A stretch of DNA of 36,832 nt, from assembly GCA_027858965.1 (NCBI GenBank), contig JAQIBS010000086.1, forward strand, positions 1-36,832, given 5' to 3'. This document shows, piece by piece, positions 21,019 through 29,616 of the stretch (positions are counted from its first letter, which is position 1; each line of letters starts with the position of its first letter). Under the pieces are notes generated by a model that saw nothing but the letters and a program-made list of their open reading frames with translations, was not told where the DNA came from and ran no database searches. The position numbers and the translations under genes were made by a program. Source of the stretch: Kiritimatiellia bacterium. Its GTDB lineage: Bacteria; Verrucomicrobiota; Kiritimatiellia; RFP12; UBA1067.

Positions 21019-22497
21019 ATGAAAACCAATGTGATTATCTATATAACGATTTTTCTGGCGTCGGTATCTCTTATGATATTCGGCGTTGTGACAGGCTGTT
21101 CGCCTCATGTGGCGGGGAGTGACAGTTCCAATAACATGGATAAAATCTACACGGTGCGGCAGTCTGATCTTGTTATCGGCACCTTGCTGCGGGGCACCGC
21201 TAATGCAAAAGAGAAGCACAAGCTCTTTGCTGAGGCATCATTTAAGAACATTCTGACCTGGATACAGGAGGAGAATACCCGGGTGAAGAAGGGTGACGTG
21301 GTTATCAAATTTGAGACGCAGAATCTGCTTGATGATATTGATACGCGCAATTTGAAGATTGAGTCACAGGAGAAAACTCTTCAAATTGAAAAAGAGGAAA
21401 AACGAATTCTGCTGAGTGAGAATCAGAGTGTCTTAAGAGCCGCCGCCGATGCGGTTGTCGCCGCGGAGGAGGATTATGCCCGCTATTACAGATATGATGG
21501 AAAAAAATTGAAAGAGGGACTTGAGGAAGCTGTCGAAAGTAACGCCAAGGCTTTGAAACAATTAGAGGTTGAATGCCAGAAAATGGCATATGAAATCAGC
21601 AATACAATTTATGATGATGAGGATGCCAAAGAGACGGCACTCGCAAAAGTTGATGCTTTGGAAGATGGAGTGAAAAAGAAAGAGCGTGTTTGTGAGGACA
21701 GTGATTACCAGCTCCGGATTTTCAAGAAATATACATTCCCTAATGCTTTGACAGATAAAAAAAACAAGTTGGAACAAACCAGACTCGATCATGAAAAAAT
21801 TAAAATAAGAACCGCCTCAAAGGTGATTCAGAAAGATAATGAGATTCAGCGTCTGGAGAATGAACTCGCCAATGCGAGGGAAGACTTGGAACGTATTGAA
21901 AGTTACCTGCCCATGATGGAGGTTGAAGCTCCGGTTGACGGAATTATGCTTTATGGCAATGTGGATGAGCGCCGTAATCGGATAACAATTGAACTGGGAA
22001 TGGAGTGCGGCCGTAAACGAGTCCTGGCAACGATTCCTGAAATGGATAATCTGGTTATCGATTTTGAACTGCCCGAGCAGTTCCATCACAGAGTTAAGAA
22101 GGATGCCAAAGTGATCTTAACGCCGGACTCAATGCCCACTCTGAAACTTTCAGGGCATGTGAGTGAGATAGCAGTTGTTCCTGTTAATCAGATTCATTGG
22201 GACAGCTCATCTCCTAAAATATACAACTCGGTAATTACGCTTGATGAACAGAATGAAAATTTTGTAAGTGGAATGAATGTGGAAGTTAATGTGATTGAGA
22301 AGGTGCTTAAGAATGCGGTCAATATTCCCGTTGAGGCGGTCTTTGAAGAGGATGGTGATTATTTTGTCTACCTGAAGACAGGTAGTGGCGCCAAAAAGAG
22401 GAGTGTGGAACTGGGAAAATCAACGGATCGTTATGTTCATATTATCAAAGGGCTCAAGGCGGGCGAGGACGTCTATCTGTACAGCCCGTATGAGTAA
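21019..22497 (+). CDS. Lipoprotein membrane-fusion protein (HlyD/MacA-like periplasmic adaptor)
   Basis: A 492-residue adaptor. The signal ends in lipobox Val24-Thr-Gly-Cys27, so it is probably lipidated. The lipoyl half-motifs are split by a long hairpin: Ile-Gln-Glu-Glu-Asn-Thr-Arg-Val-Lys-Lys-Gly-Asp-Val-Val (about 76-90) and Val-Glu-Ala-Pro-Val-Asp-Gly-Ile-Met (about 301-309). Between them are about 200 residues of charged heptad-like coiled coil, longer than in E. coli MacA. Beta-barrel and membrane-proximal parts follow, with Asn-Ile-Pro-Val-Glu-Ala-Val near 435. It should link the inner-membrane ABC permease to the outer-membrane secretin. It begins 5 bp after the secretin stop, so the two are coupled. 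The ATPase follows only after a 400-bp repeat-filled gap. Confidence 0.9.
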   Translation: MKTNVIIYITIFLASVSLMIFGVVTGCSPHVAGSDSSNNMDKIYTVRQSDLVIGTLLRGTANAKEKHKLFAEASFKNILTWIQEENTRVKKGDVVIKFETQNLLDDIDTRNLKIESQEKTLQIEKEEKRILLSENQSVLRAAADAVVAAEEDYARYYRYDGKKLKEGLEEAVESNAKALKQLEVECQKMAYEISNTIYDDEDAKETALAKVDALEDGVKKKERVCEDSDYQLRIFKKYTFPNALTDKKNKLEQTRLDHEKIKIRTASKVIQKDNEIQRLENELANAREDLERIESYLPMMEVEAPVDGIMLYGNVDERRNRITIELGMECGRKRVLATIPEMDNLVIDFELPEQFHHRVKKDAKVILTPDSMPTLKLSGHVSEIAVVPVNQIHWDSSSPKIYNSVITLDEQNENFVSGMNVEVNVIEKVLKNAVNIPVEAVFEEDGDYFVYLKTGSGAKKRSVELGKSTDRYVHIIKGLKAGEDVYLYSPYE

Positions 22498-22531
22498 TGA
22501 GAGAAAGGCATTATTTACTATAACACAAACG

Positions 22532-22754
22532 TTTTTTAGAGCAGAATTTACAGGATTTATAACAACGGTAATTATTATCCACAAAGAACGCAAAGAACAC
22601 AAAGAAAAGGGTTAACTGTTTTGCATGTAGTAGGCATATTTGTGATGTTTAAGAGATTGGTTTATCTCCATTACACACATTTGCATAAACGCTATATTTG
22701 CAATACAAAATTCTCAATTAATCCTGTTGATCCTGTAAATCCTGCTCTAAAAAA
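22532..22754. repeat. Inverted-repeat (MITE-like) element
   Basis: The left arm begins TTTTTTAGAGCAGAATTTAC, and the right arm is its reverse complement ending in GCTCTAAAAAA: 25 bp with a single mismatch. The interior is about 173 bp, AT-rich and non-coding, and includes the CACAAAGAACGC motif. The right arm carries the ATCCTGTAAATCCTG motif also seen at 16-41. It has the form of a small non-autonomous mobile element, but no target-site duplication was established. Confidence 0.6.
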
Positions 22755-22824
22755 TTGCATAGCAATCAGCCGTCGCCAAGGATTATACCTCACTTTCGGC
22801 TATGGCGTATAAAATGGCGGTCAG

Positions 22825-22850
22825 AGCACACTCCGTAACTATGTGCTTTT
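22825..22850 (+). terminator. Possible terminator before the ABC ATPase gene
   Basis: AGCACA (22825-22830) and TGTGCT (22842-22847) form a 6-bp stem with an 11-nt loop, followed by TTTT. It is short but T-tailed. If active, the ATPase and permease would need their own promoter or read-through. Confidence 0.4.
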
Positions 22851-22897
22851 TGTGGTGAGGTTTTGTTGCGGGTAAAGCCCGCGTTACTAAGATACCT

Positions 22898-23590
22898 ATG
22901 GAAAACAGACCGGAAATTATCAGACTCGATCAGCTCGAGAAAACATATTATCTGGGATCACTCGAGGTTCCTGTTCTTAAAGGGATTGATATGTCGATTC
23001 GTCAGGGTGAATTTATTGGAATTATGGGCGTTTCCGGCTCCGGAAAATCAACCATGCTCAATATTCTCGGGTTGCTTGATGTTCCTACGGGCGGCCATTA
23101 CTTTCTGGATGGAGAAGAGGTTAAGAACTTTTCGGATAATCATCTGGCTGATCTGAGGAATGAGAAGATCGGGTTTATCTTTCAGAGCTTCAATCTGTCG
23201 CCGCATCTGACAGTGGCTCAGAATATAGAGATGCCCATGGTGTATGCCGAGATGCCCCGCAAAATACGCAGAGCGCGGGCGATTGAATTGGCGGAACAGG
23301 TTAACCTGGGACACCGATTGAGGCATCGTCCCGCAGAGCTTTCGGGCGGGGAGTGTCAGCGGATTGCCATTGCCAGAGCACTTGGTAATCGTCCATCCTA
23401 TCTGCTGGCTGATGAGCCCACAGGAAATCTTGATGAAAAGACAAGTGATGAGATTATGGAGCTCTTTAAGGAACTGCACCGCGAGCATAACACCACAATT
23501 GTTATGGTGACGCATAACCCGGAGCTGGAACCCCTGTTTGACCGGGTCGTACATTTACGTGATGGACGGGTTGTAAAGGGTGAAGGGTGA
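22898..23590 (+). CDS. ABC transporter ATPase (MacB/LolD type)
   Basis: A 230-residue nucleotide-binding subunit. Walker A Gly44-Val-Ser-Gly-Ser-Gly-Lys-Ser-Thr52, the Q loop in Phe-Ile-Phe-Gln-Ser-Phe-Asn-Leu, signature Leu-Ser-Gly-Gly-Glu (Glu in place of the common Gln), Walker B Tyr-Leu-Leu-Ala-Asp-Glu-Pro-Thr-Gly-Asn-Leu-Asp and the switch His in Val-Thr-His-Asn are all present. It belongs to the MacB/LolD/FtsE-like group that powers mechanotransmission rather than pore transport. It pairs with the FtsX-type permease 58 bp downstream. E. coli MacB has both parts in one chain; here they are separate. No clear Shine-Dalgarno sequence precedes ATG 22898. Confidence 0.95.
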   Translation: MENRPEIIRLDQLEKTYYLGSLEVPVLKGIDMSIRQGEFIGIMGVSGSGKSTMLNILGLLDVPTGGHYFLDGEEVKNFSDNHLADLRNEKIGFIFQSFNLSPHLTVAQNIEMPMVYAEMPRKIRRARAIELAEQVNLGHRLRHRPAELSGGECQRIAIARALGNRPSYLLADEPTGNLDEKTSDEIMELFKELHREHNTTIVMVTHNPELEPLFDRVVHLRDGRVVKGEG

Positions 23591-23648
23591 AGAGTGAAGT
23601 TAGAGGTGTGAGGTATGGTGAGTCAGATGAAATGGGAAAAATGAATTT

Positions 23649-24908
23649 ATGTTGATACGGGATCTATACGCTTTATCGCTGCATAATCTCCTGCTGCACA
23701 AGATCAGATCACTTCTGACTTCGCTGGGAATCATATTCGGTGTGGGCAGTGTGATTGCGATGCTGGCGATCTCCGGTGGTGCCAAACAAGCAGCTCTGGC
23801 TCAGATTGCGGTCATGGGTATTGATAATATTATTGTATACTCCAAAACTTTGCGAAAGGCCGGTTCGTCGGAAAATGCCAGATCAACGACTCTGGAATAT
23901 GGCCTGACCCATCTTGATCTGGCCAACATCCGGAAGATGGAGAATATTGAACATATTACAACAGCCCGGAATGCGCGTATCAGAATCACAAAGGGCATTG
24001 AACCTCTGGACGTGCAGATGTTCTGGGTGTCACGGCATTTTATGACGGATCTCAATTGTAAAATAGTTAAGGGGCGTTGGTTGGCACCATCAGATTTTAA
24101 AAACTCCATGGCTGTTTGTGTGATCGGTAAGAATGTGAAGCGCAAGTTGTTTAAGCTGGGTGAGAAAAACATCATCGGCAGAAAGATCCACGTTCCGGGA
24201 GGTGCATTCAGCATTGTAGGGATTCTCGAAAATAATTCCGGTACCACCATTGAAGGGATTAACAATCTGAATGAAACGATCTTTATTCCTTCGACTACCG
24301 GACGGCAGATTTTCACCGAATACACAACTGAAACAGGTCCGAGAATGTTGAAGATCCATCATGTTGAAAATGACCTGATGGTTATCAAAGTGCAGGATAC
24401 GCAGGTGATTGACCACACGGCCAAAAGAATTCGTTCACTGCTTGAAAAAACCCATAAGGATAAGGATTGGGGGGTGAATGTGCCTCTCAGCCTGCTCAGG
24501 CAACAAGAGTCAACGCAAAATATTTTCACAATTGTAATGGGATCGATTGCGGCAATATCGTTGATTGTCGGTGGTATTGGCATTATGAATATCATGCTGG
24601 CTAATGTTTATGAGCGACGCAAGGAGATTGGAACGCGGCGAGCTATGGGAGCTAAAAAGAGGGATATTCTGTTCCAGTTTCTGATTGAAACGGTGTTTTT
24701 GACTGTGATGGGGGGTGTCATCGGGATCGGACTCGGTTTTGGTTTGGCTGCCTCTGTGACACATTTTTCAGGAATGCCGTCGGATGTATCATTGTGGAGC
24801 ATTATCGGGTCCATTACTATCTCAGGAATTGTGGGGGTTGTTTTCGGGACCTATCCGGCATGGCAGGCCGCCAACCAGAATCCGATTCAGGCGCTTAAAG
24901 CCGAGTAA
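23649..24908 (+). CDS. ABC permease (MacB/FtsX type)
   Basis: A 419-residue membrane protein with the MacB topology. The first transmembrane helix is near 18-42 (Leu-Thr-Ser-Leu-Gly-Ile-Ile-Phe-Gly-Val-Gly-Ser-Val). A periplasmic domain of about 240 residues follows (MacB_PCD type, with His-Ile-Thr-Thr-Ala-Arg and a Val-Pro-Gly-Gly-Ala-Phe strand). Three C-terminal helices form the FtsX domain (Gly-Gly-Ile-Gly-Ile-Met-Asn-Ile-Met, Glu-Ile-Gly-Thr-Arg-Arg-Ala-Met-Gly-Ala). The end, Pro-Ala-Trp-Gln-Ala-Ala-Asn-Gln-Asn-Pro-Ile, is standard. With the ATPase and adaptor it makes a MacAB-like pump for a peptide, lipid or siderophore-like cargo, with the secretin as probable outer channel. Its stop codon is part of the terminator hairpin. 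Confidence 0.93.
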   Translation: MLIRDLYALSLHNLLLHKIRSLLTSLGIIFGVGSVIAMLAISGGAKQAALAQIAVMGIDNIIVYSKTLRKAGSSENARSTTLEYGLTHLDLANIRKMENIEHITTARNARIRITKGIEPLDVQMFWVSRHFMTDLNCKIVKGRWLAPSDFKNSMAVCVIGKNVKRKLFKLGEKNIIGRKIHVPGGAFSIVGILENNSGTTIEGINNLNETIFIPSTTGRQIFTEYTTETGPRMLKIHHVENDLMVIKVQDTQVIDHTAKRIRSLLEKTHKDKDWGVNVPLSLLRQQESTQNIFTIVMGSIAAISLIVGGIGIMNIMLANVYERRKEIGTRRAMGAKKRDILFQFLIETVFLTVMGGVIGIGLGFGLAASVTHFSGMPSDVSLWSIIGSITISGIVGVVFGTYPAWQAANQNPIQALKAE

Positions 24909-24947
24909 TGCGCGCGCCGCGCATTACCTAATTCCGTTTCACGGAAT
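24906..24947 (+). terminator. Twin hairpins beginning at the permease stop codon
   Basis: TAATGCGCG/CGCGCATTA (24906-24914, 24918-24926) is a perfect 9-bp stem that includes the stop codon TAA. ATTCCGT/ACGGAAT (24931-24937, 24941-24947) follows at once. Neither has a T-run, so this may be a 3'-end stabiliser or REP-like element rather than a classic terminator. The gap to 25168 shows no gene. Confidence 0.6.
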
Positions 24948-25167
24948 CGAGCAGAGTAAGGGCCGATTTATGAGCAGGCTTTGCCTGAGAGGGTGTAGAG
25001 TAGCGGAGATAATCAAGAATGCTTGTATTACGTTGCTTCGAAACACCAACTCTTTTCTGCACAAATTGACCGTCTTTTGTACGTATTGTCTGTTGTGTGT
25101 TAATCGAGCGTAAGCGGGTGGACAAAAAAATATTAAGCAAAACGCTGTGCCTCAGTGGAAAGAATTT

Positions 25168-27624
25168 ATGAAAAAGATTATATTATTACAGATTCTTGTT
25201 GTGTCTGCTATGGCGCAGGCTGCGCCGTTGAAACCGGATACCGGTTATACATACAGCTGTTGGTTGAATGGCTGGCGTAAGCTTGATTCTGATACAAGTG
25301 CGGAGATATTCGGCATTGAAACCAGTCAATATGGGTTCACTTTGAATATGTCGGATTTTGGAAGTGTCGGCTTTGGTAAGCTTAGCAATCCTGTTGCGTA
25401 TGAAGATGCTCTCACGCACAAAGCCGCAAAGTTGAAAGAGTTGCCCTCTGCGAAGTTGGGTATTGAACTTGAGGTGGATGGCGTTAAATATCGCGCCAGG
25501 AGCTGTAAGGCTGGGGTGAGCCGGGATCTTAAACGTCTTTCCAATGCCCGGCTGTGGGAGTCCGCCCGTTATGTGCAGCATTTTGATTTTCTGGAGTTGG
25601 ATTTCAGGGATGAAAACGGTAATAAACTTCCCTGTGATGCAGCCCTTGATGTTGTCGCCTGGTCGAAAAATCTTACCTTTAACTTGAAGGCACAGCCTGC
25701 ATATCTTTATGGTGATGGTACACATGCGGGTGTTGAAGATCTGCCGAAAAACGATATCAGTGAGCCGCTCTGGAGTGATGCCGTTATGCGCCTCTCCTTT
25801 GAAACCGGTGTGGGCAAGTGGAATACGGATCAGAAGGTGAGCGGCTCCTGGAAGATGAGTGATGAAAAAACGCTCTCCTTGAGCTGTAATATCGATGACA
25901 GCGTTAAAAAACCTGAAGCTCAGGTTTCCGTCAATACGGTTAAGGGGGGCTCTTTTCCTGTTCGTTTTGATAAAAGCAAAAACTGTTATGTGTCGTTGGT
26001 CAGAAAACTGGAGCGCGACTGGAAGACCGGTTACACTGATATCCGCAACTACGACGAATTTAAGATTACCATCAAAAGTATCGATGAAGGCACCCTGAAG
26101 CCTAAAGCCCAAAGCCTAAAGTCTGTTTCTTATGTTCCTTTTCTTCTGGATATGCGGCCGCCTGCAAATGTTACCGGGCTGTGTCCAATACTCTGCGATG
26201 AAGAGGGACGACCAACCGGTATTCCTGTGCAGCTGAGTAAAAACTGGCATAACTCTGAGATGGGTAGCTATCTGATGGCATATACAAAGCTACCTGTTGA
26301 GGCTGGAAAGACGGCCGCATACACATTGCGGATTGCGTACGGTTTTTACGGGTCGCTGCCCTCTGCTTCGCACTCGCAGTTGAGTCTGGTGGGCTATAGC
26401 AACAGCAATGGACGCTGGGATCAGCTGGCTATCGGCTGTTGGGGAGAGACCATCTGTTTTGATATGGATATGAGCTGCGTGGATGTGATCATCACTGACA
26501 TTCGTATGCTGATGGCTCGTAATGGTAAGAATGGAAAGAAGTGGTCTTGGACCGATGCCGGCTGGGGTGGCGACTGGCTAATGATTAAGGACGAAAAGCA
26601 GAGCAAGTATCTGCCCAAGGAGATGAAGACCGCTTATGTTTCACAGGGACCCTGCCTGACAGATGTGCGTCATAGTGGGTACTATGGAAAAAACCGCGAG
26701 ATTGGTTTTGAGGCGCAGATTAAGACCTTACGAACTGATGACTACAGTCGCTCTTTTCAGCGGCTGGATTATAAGTTTACGAAGGATGTAGTGGCCGAGA
26801 AAATTTGGCTTTTCAAAACTGGTCGGACTCATCATCATGCAACCCCGAAGATTGCCTACGGTAATGCGGATGGACTTATTAAAGAGCTTGATGTTCCCGC
26901 AACCTTGAAGCAGGGAGATGTTTTTCTGGATAACGTGCAGTTAGAGGGGCCCGGTCCCTGGTGGGTGGCCATTCCCGGGGCGCACTGCACAAATGGCAGG
27001 GATTGGGGAACCGGATACCGGGCCATCATCATACGTGAATTCCAGGCATCTATGGGTGGAAAGAAGTACGATGCGCCTGCCATTAATGTTCCGGTATATA
27101 CCGTAAACCCCTCAAATCTTGATATTGAGATTGTTCCACCCGCAGGCATCAAGAGCTTCAGCAAGGGGGATAGCATTCAGATGGATGTAGAGTTTATTAC
27201 CCTGCCGCGGGTTGCTGACGATTACTATGGCCCTAATGAGACATTCAGGAAACATCTAGCTGACAATCCCTGTTCATGGAAGACGGTTTATCGTGAAGTA
27301 ATTGGTAATGATCTGAAAGTTGATGTCAAAGGCGGGGTTGTCATTGATAACTATCCCCTCATTATTCAAACGCAGGAGCCTGAGGTGCGGGTGCTTATCA
27401 GCGGTGGAGTGGGTATGGTTCCGGTTTGTTTTGAAGGACTCAGAACCGCTGAAGACTACTTTCTTTATCAGATAAAGGATGGCAAAGAGGTGCAACTTGA
27501 TCAGAGCATTCATGGCAATGATTTCTGGCAGACCGATTACGATGCTGCAACTGATACATATAAGATGACCTTTAATCTGCCACTTGACGGTCTGCCGCAC
27601 TCTGAATGGTTGTTGAGACGATAA
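25168..27624 (+). CDS. Large unrecognised secreted protein
   Basis: An 818-residue protein with a clear Sec signal (Met-Lys-Lys-Ile-Ile-Leu-Leu, cleavage near Ala-Gln-Ala-Ala, about residue 19). I do not recognise the family. It is rich in beta-strand patterns and aromatic residues and looks like several beta-sandwich modules. Features that stand out are Tyr-Thr-Tyr-Ser-Cys-Trp-Leu-Asn-Gly-Trp-Arg-Lys near the mature start, a Trp-Thr-Asp-Ala-Gly-Trp-Gly-Gly-Asp-Trp run (about 466-475), Lys-Thr-Gly-Arg-Thr-His-His-His-Ala (about 551-559) and Gly-Pro-Gly-Pro-Trp-Trp-Val-Ala-Ile-Pro-Gly (about 593-603). ATG 25168, with GGAAAGA 4 nt upstream, is chosen over GTG 25147 because it begins the signal peptide. 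It is followed by a sulfatase gene, so a role in glycan binding or cleavage is plausible but unproven. Confidence 0.75.
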   Translation: MKKIILLQILVVSAMAQAAPLKPDTGYTYSCWLNGWRKLDSDTSAEIFGIETSQYGFTLNMSDFGSVGFGKLSNPVAYEDALTHKAAKLKELPSAKLGIELEVDGVKYRARSCKAGVSRDLKRLSNARLWESARYVQHFDFLELDFRDENGNKLPCDAALDVVAWSKNLTFNLKAQPAYLYGDGTHAGVEDLPKNDISEPLWSDAVMRLSFETGVGKWNTDQKVSGSWKMSDEKTLSLSCNIDDSVKKPEAQVSVNTVKGGSFPVRFDKSKNCYVSLVRKLERDWKTGYTDIRNYDEFKITIKSIDEGTLKPKAQSLKSVSYVPFLLDMRPPANVTGLCPILCDEEGRPTGIPVQLSKNWHNSEMGSYLMAYTKLPVEAGKTAAYTLRIAYGFYGSLPSASHSQLSLVGYSNSNGRWDQLAIGCWGETICFDMDMSCVDVIITDIRMLMARNGKNGKKWSWTDAGWGGDWLMIKDEKQSKYLPKEMKTAYVSQGPCLTDVRHSGYYGKNREIGFEAQIKTLRTDDYSRSFQRLDYKFTKDVVAEKIWLFKTGRTHHHATPKIAYGNADGLIKELDVPATLKQGDVFLDNVQLEGPGPWWVAIPGAHCTNGRDWGTGYRAIIIREFQASMGGKKYDAPAINVPVYTVNPSNLDIEIVPPAGIKSFSKGDSIQMDVEFITLPRVADDYYGPNETFRKHLADNPCSWKTVYREVIGNDLKVDVKGGVVIDNYPLIIQTQEPEVRVLISGGVGMVPVCFEGLRTAEDYFLYQIKDGKEVQLDQSIHGNDFWQTDYDAATDTYKMTFNLPLDGLPHSEWLLRR

Positions 27625-27651
27625 TAATTAATACGCGCTGGAATTTTTATG

Positions 27652-27676
27652 GAGGGGCACAGGCCTCTGTGCCCTC
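27652..27676. repeat. Hairpin repeat in the gap before the second sulfatase
   Basis: GAGGGGCACAG pairs with CTGTGCCCTC apart from one extra G, with a GCCT loop. It lies 28 bp after the stop of the large secreted protein and may serve as a transcript end, though no T-run follows. Confidence 0.55.
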
Positions 27677-27753
27677 TAAAGCGTTACACTCCAAACAAAC
27701 GGTCGGTTTGCTTTTCGATGGAGAAGATTTTAATTTTTAAAGGATAATATAGA

Positions 27754-29616
27754 ATGAGATACTCAAGTTGGTTATTAAAAATTTGTCTGGGCATGATTGC
27801 CTTTTTGGCTATGGGGGTAAATGCCGCGGAGCGGCCGACAAAGCCGAATGTGGTTTTGATCTTAACGGATGACCTTGGTTGGCAGGATGTCAAGTGTTAC
27901 GACATTGATGAACCCTCTCCCTACGAGACCCCGAATATTGATCAGCTGGCGCAGGAAGGCGTGAAATTCTGGCAGGCCTATTCACCGGCGCCGACATGCG
28001 CTCCCTCGCGCGGGGCGATTTTGGCCGGTAAGCATCCAGCACGGTTGCAGCGGACCCATGTTGTGGGTGGTGCCCCTCCAATTCCTCATAATGAGAAGGG
28101 CTGGACTGTGGTTGCTCCTTGGTATAGTGGACGTCTGCCTCTCAAAGAGGTGATAATTCCGGAAGCATTGAAAGCAAATGGTTATACCAGCGGTCATGTT
28201 GGTAAATGGCATATTGCTATCAATCATCATGCTTTTCCACAGCCCAAAGATCACGGCTTTGATTTCACCAGATCAGACCGGGGGGTGGCTAATCGTATGA
28301 AACCCCATCGCTTAACCGGTTTTGCTACAGATAACTCGGATGATATTTATCGGCTTGATAAAAATGGTTTTCCTCGTGATCAGAATACGGTGGATGCTCT
28401 GGAATTTCTGGAACAATCCAAAGATAAGCCTTTCTTCCTCTATTATGCAACCTGGCTAGTCCATTCCCCCATACACACACGCAGTGAGCAGCTACTGAAA
28501 AAATATTGTGATAAGCTTAAGATAGCATATCCCGTAAATCCTAAGGGGCATATGCTGGAAGGGCAGAGGAATCCTTATTACTGCGCCATGGTGGAGCAAT
28601 TGGATTATTATGTGGGGCAGGTCATTGATTATCTGGATCGTACAGATGACCCTCGATGGCCCGGGCATAAGCTGGTCGAGAATACGTACATTATATTTAC
28701 CTCGGATAACGGGGGGATGGAGGCACATCCTGGTGAAATCATTACTGATAACTACCCGCTGGATAAAGGTAAGATAAATGCCAAAGAGGGGGGTATACGT
28801 GTGCCGTTAATCATTAAGGGCCCAGGAATTTCCGCTGGTCAGGAGTCGCAGGTGATGGTGAACGGGATTGATTTTTACCCCACGATTTTAAGCTGGACCG
28901 GTACGATCTGTCCGAAGCAGCAGAAGCTGGATGGTGCTGATCTCTCCAGCTTGCTAAGTCAGAATCCACAGGATCGTAATCTGGTGCGAACGGCCGATGG
29001 CAAGGTGCGCAACAGCATGATGCATCATTTCCCTAACAGCGCGTCGATGCACTCCACTTTGCGTATCGGGGATTATAAGCTGATTCGCAATTTCAAACCT
29101 ATGCCTCAGCCTCTGGAGCTTTACCGTCTCTATAAAGATGGTGACCAGCGGGTGGATATTGAAGAGATGAAAAATCTGGCGGGAGCGATGCCGGAAAAAG
29201 CACAGCAGATGGATAAGCAGTTGCAGGAGAGGCTTGAATCGATGAAGGCCTCCTTCCCATATCTGAATCCCTATTGCAATGCGCCGCTGCCGCATAAAGT
29301 GAATGTCTGTAAAGCGCTGGAACATGGGCAGAAGGGCTCTCAGGTTTGGCTGAAATATGCGGAGCGGGGAAATAAAGTTGTTCGCGCGGATCTGCTGTAT
29401 ACCACCAATGGAGGGCATAGATATGAGGAGTGGTTCCGTGCTGAGGCAGAGATCGAAGGTGAGAATACCGTTAAAGCCTCTCTTCCAAAGGGTACTACCC
29501 ACTACCTGTTTAATCTGGTTGATCAGTATCAGTTTCTGGTTAGCTATCCCCGGATGGGAAGCATGAATGAGTATAAGAGGGGTAATTATTCAACCAAAGC
29601 GTTTTCAGTTGAGTGA
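27754..29616 (+). CDS. Secreted formylglycine sulfatase with C-terminal beta-domain
   Basis: A 620-residue sulfatase with a Sec signal (about 1-25). Metal ligands are Asp39-Asp40 in Leu-Thr-Asp-Asp-Leu-Gly-Trp. The modification motif is Cys82-Ala-Pro-Ser-Arg, followed by Ala-Gly-Lys-His-Pro. Gly-Lys-Trp-His, a later His in Leu-Val-His-Ser-Pro and Thr-Ser-Asp-Asn-Gly-Gly complete the site. After the sulfatase fold, about residues 500-620 form an extra beta-rich part (Lys-Val-Val-Arg-Ala-Asp-Leu-Leu-Tyr-Thr-Thr-Asn-Gly-Gly) that may bind glycan. It is clearly diverged from the sulfatase at 9391 and likely acts on another linkage. AAAGGA precedes the ATG by 9 nt. The 3' end overlaps the convergent methyltransferase-like gene by 12 bp. 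Confidence 0.93.
   Translation: MRYSSWLLKICLGMIAFLAMGVNAAERPTKPNVVLILTDDLGWQDVKCYDIDEPSPYETPNIDQLAQEGVKFWQAYSPAPTCAPSRGAILAGKHPARLQRTHVVGGAPPIPHNEKGWTVVAPWYSGRLPLKEVIIPEALKANGYTSGHVGKWHIAINHHAFPQPKDHGFDFTRSDRGVANRMKPHRLTGFATDNSDDIYRLDKNGFPRDQNTVDALEFLEQSKDKPFFLYYATWLVHSPIHTRSEQLLKKYCDKLKIAYPVNPKGHMLEGQRNPYYCAMVEQLDYYVGQVIDYLDRTDDPRWPGHKLVENTYIIFTSDNGGMEAHPGEIITDNYPLDKGKINAKEGGIRVPLIIKGPGISAGQESQVMVNGIDFYPTILSWTGTICPKQQKLDGADLSSLLSQNPQDRNLVRTADGKVRNSMMHHFPNSASMHSTLRIGDYKLIRNFKPMPQPLELYRLYKDGDQRVDIEEMKNLAGAMPEKAQQMDKQLQERLESMKASFPYLNPYCNAPLPHKVNVCKALEHGQKGSQVWLKYAERGNKVVRADLLYTTNGGHRYEEWFRAEAEIEGENTVKASLPKGTTHYLFNLVDQYQFLVSYPRMGSMNEYKRGNYSTKAFSVE

Larger units (their letters stand above)
22498..22897. 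other. 400-bp gene-free gap with inverted-repeat element and hairpins
   Basis: This gap splits the adaptor and ATPase genes. It contains 25-bp inverted arms (22532-22556 and 22730-22754, one mismatch) and, between them, a CACAAAGAACGCAAAGAACA motif (about 22580-22610). A hairpin AGCACA/TGTGCT (22825-22830, 22842-22847) is followed by a T-run, and a GCGGG/CCCGC hairpin (22868-22872, 22878-22882) lies just before the ATPase start. The short open frames here are translations of repeats. No promoter for the ATPase is evident by eye. Confidence 0.7.

Noticed and set aside
22621-22812. Small gene in the exporter gap
   Set aside because: Its translation contains the Asn-Pro-Val pattern of the ATCCTG repeat and crosses an inverted-repeat arm. 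It has no ribosome binding site or recognisable domain.
19724-24908. Type II secretion system or type IV pilus locus
   Set aside because: Only a secretin is present; there is no secretion ATPase, inner-membrane platform or pilin-like gene, and the partners are those of an ABC exporter.
24784-25113. Plus-strand frame overlapping the permease end
   Set aside because: It is a shadow of the permease frame that runs into hairpins, with no domain or start signal.
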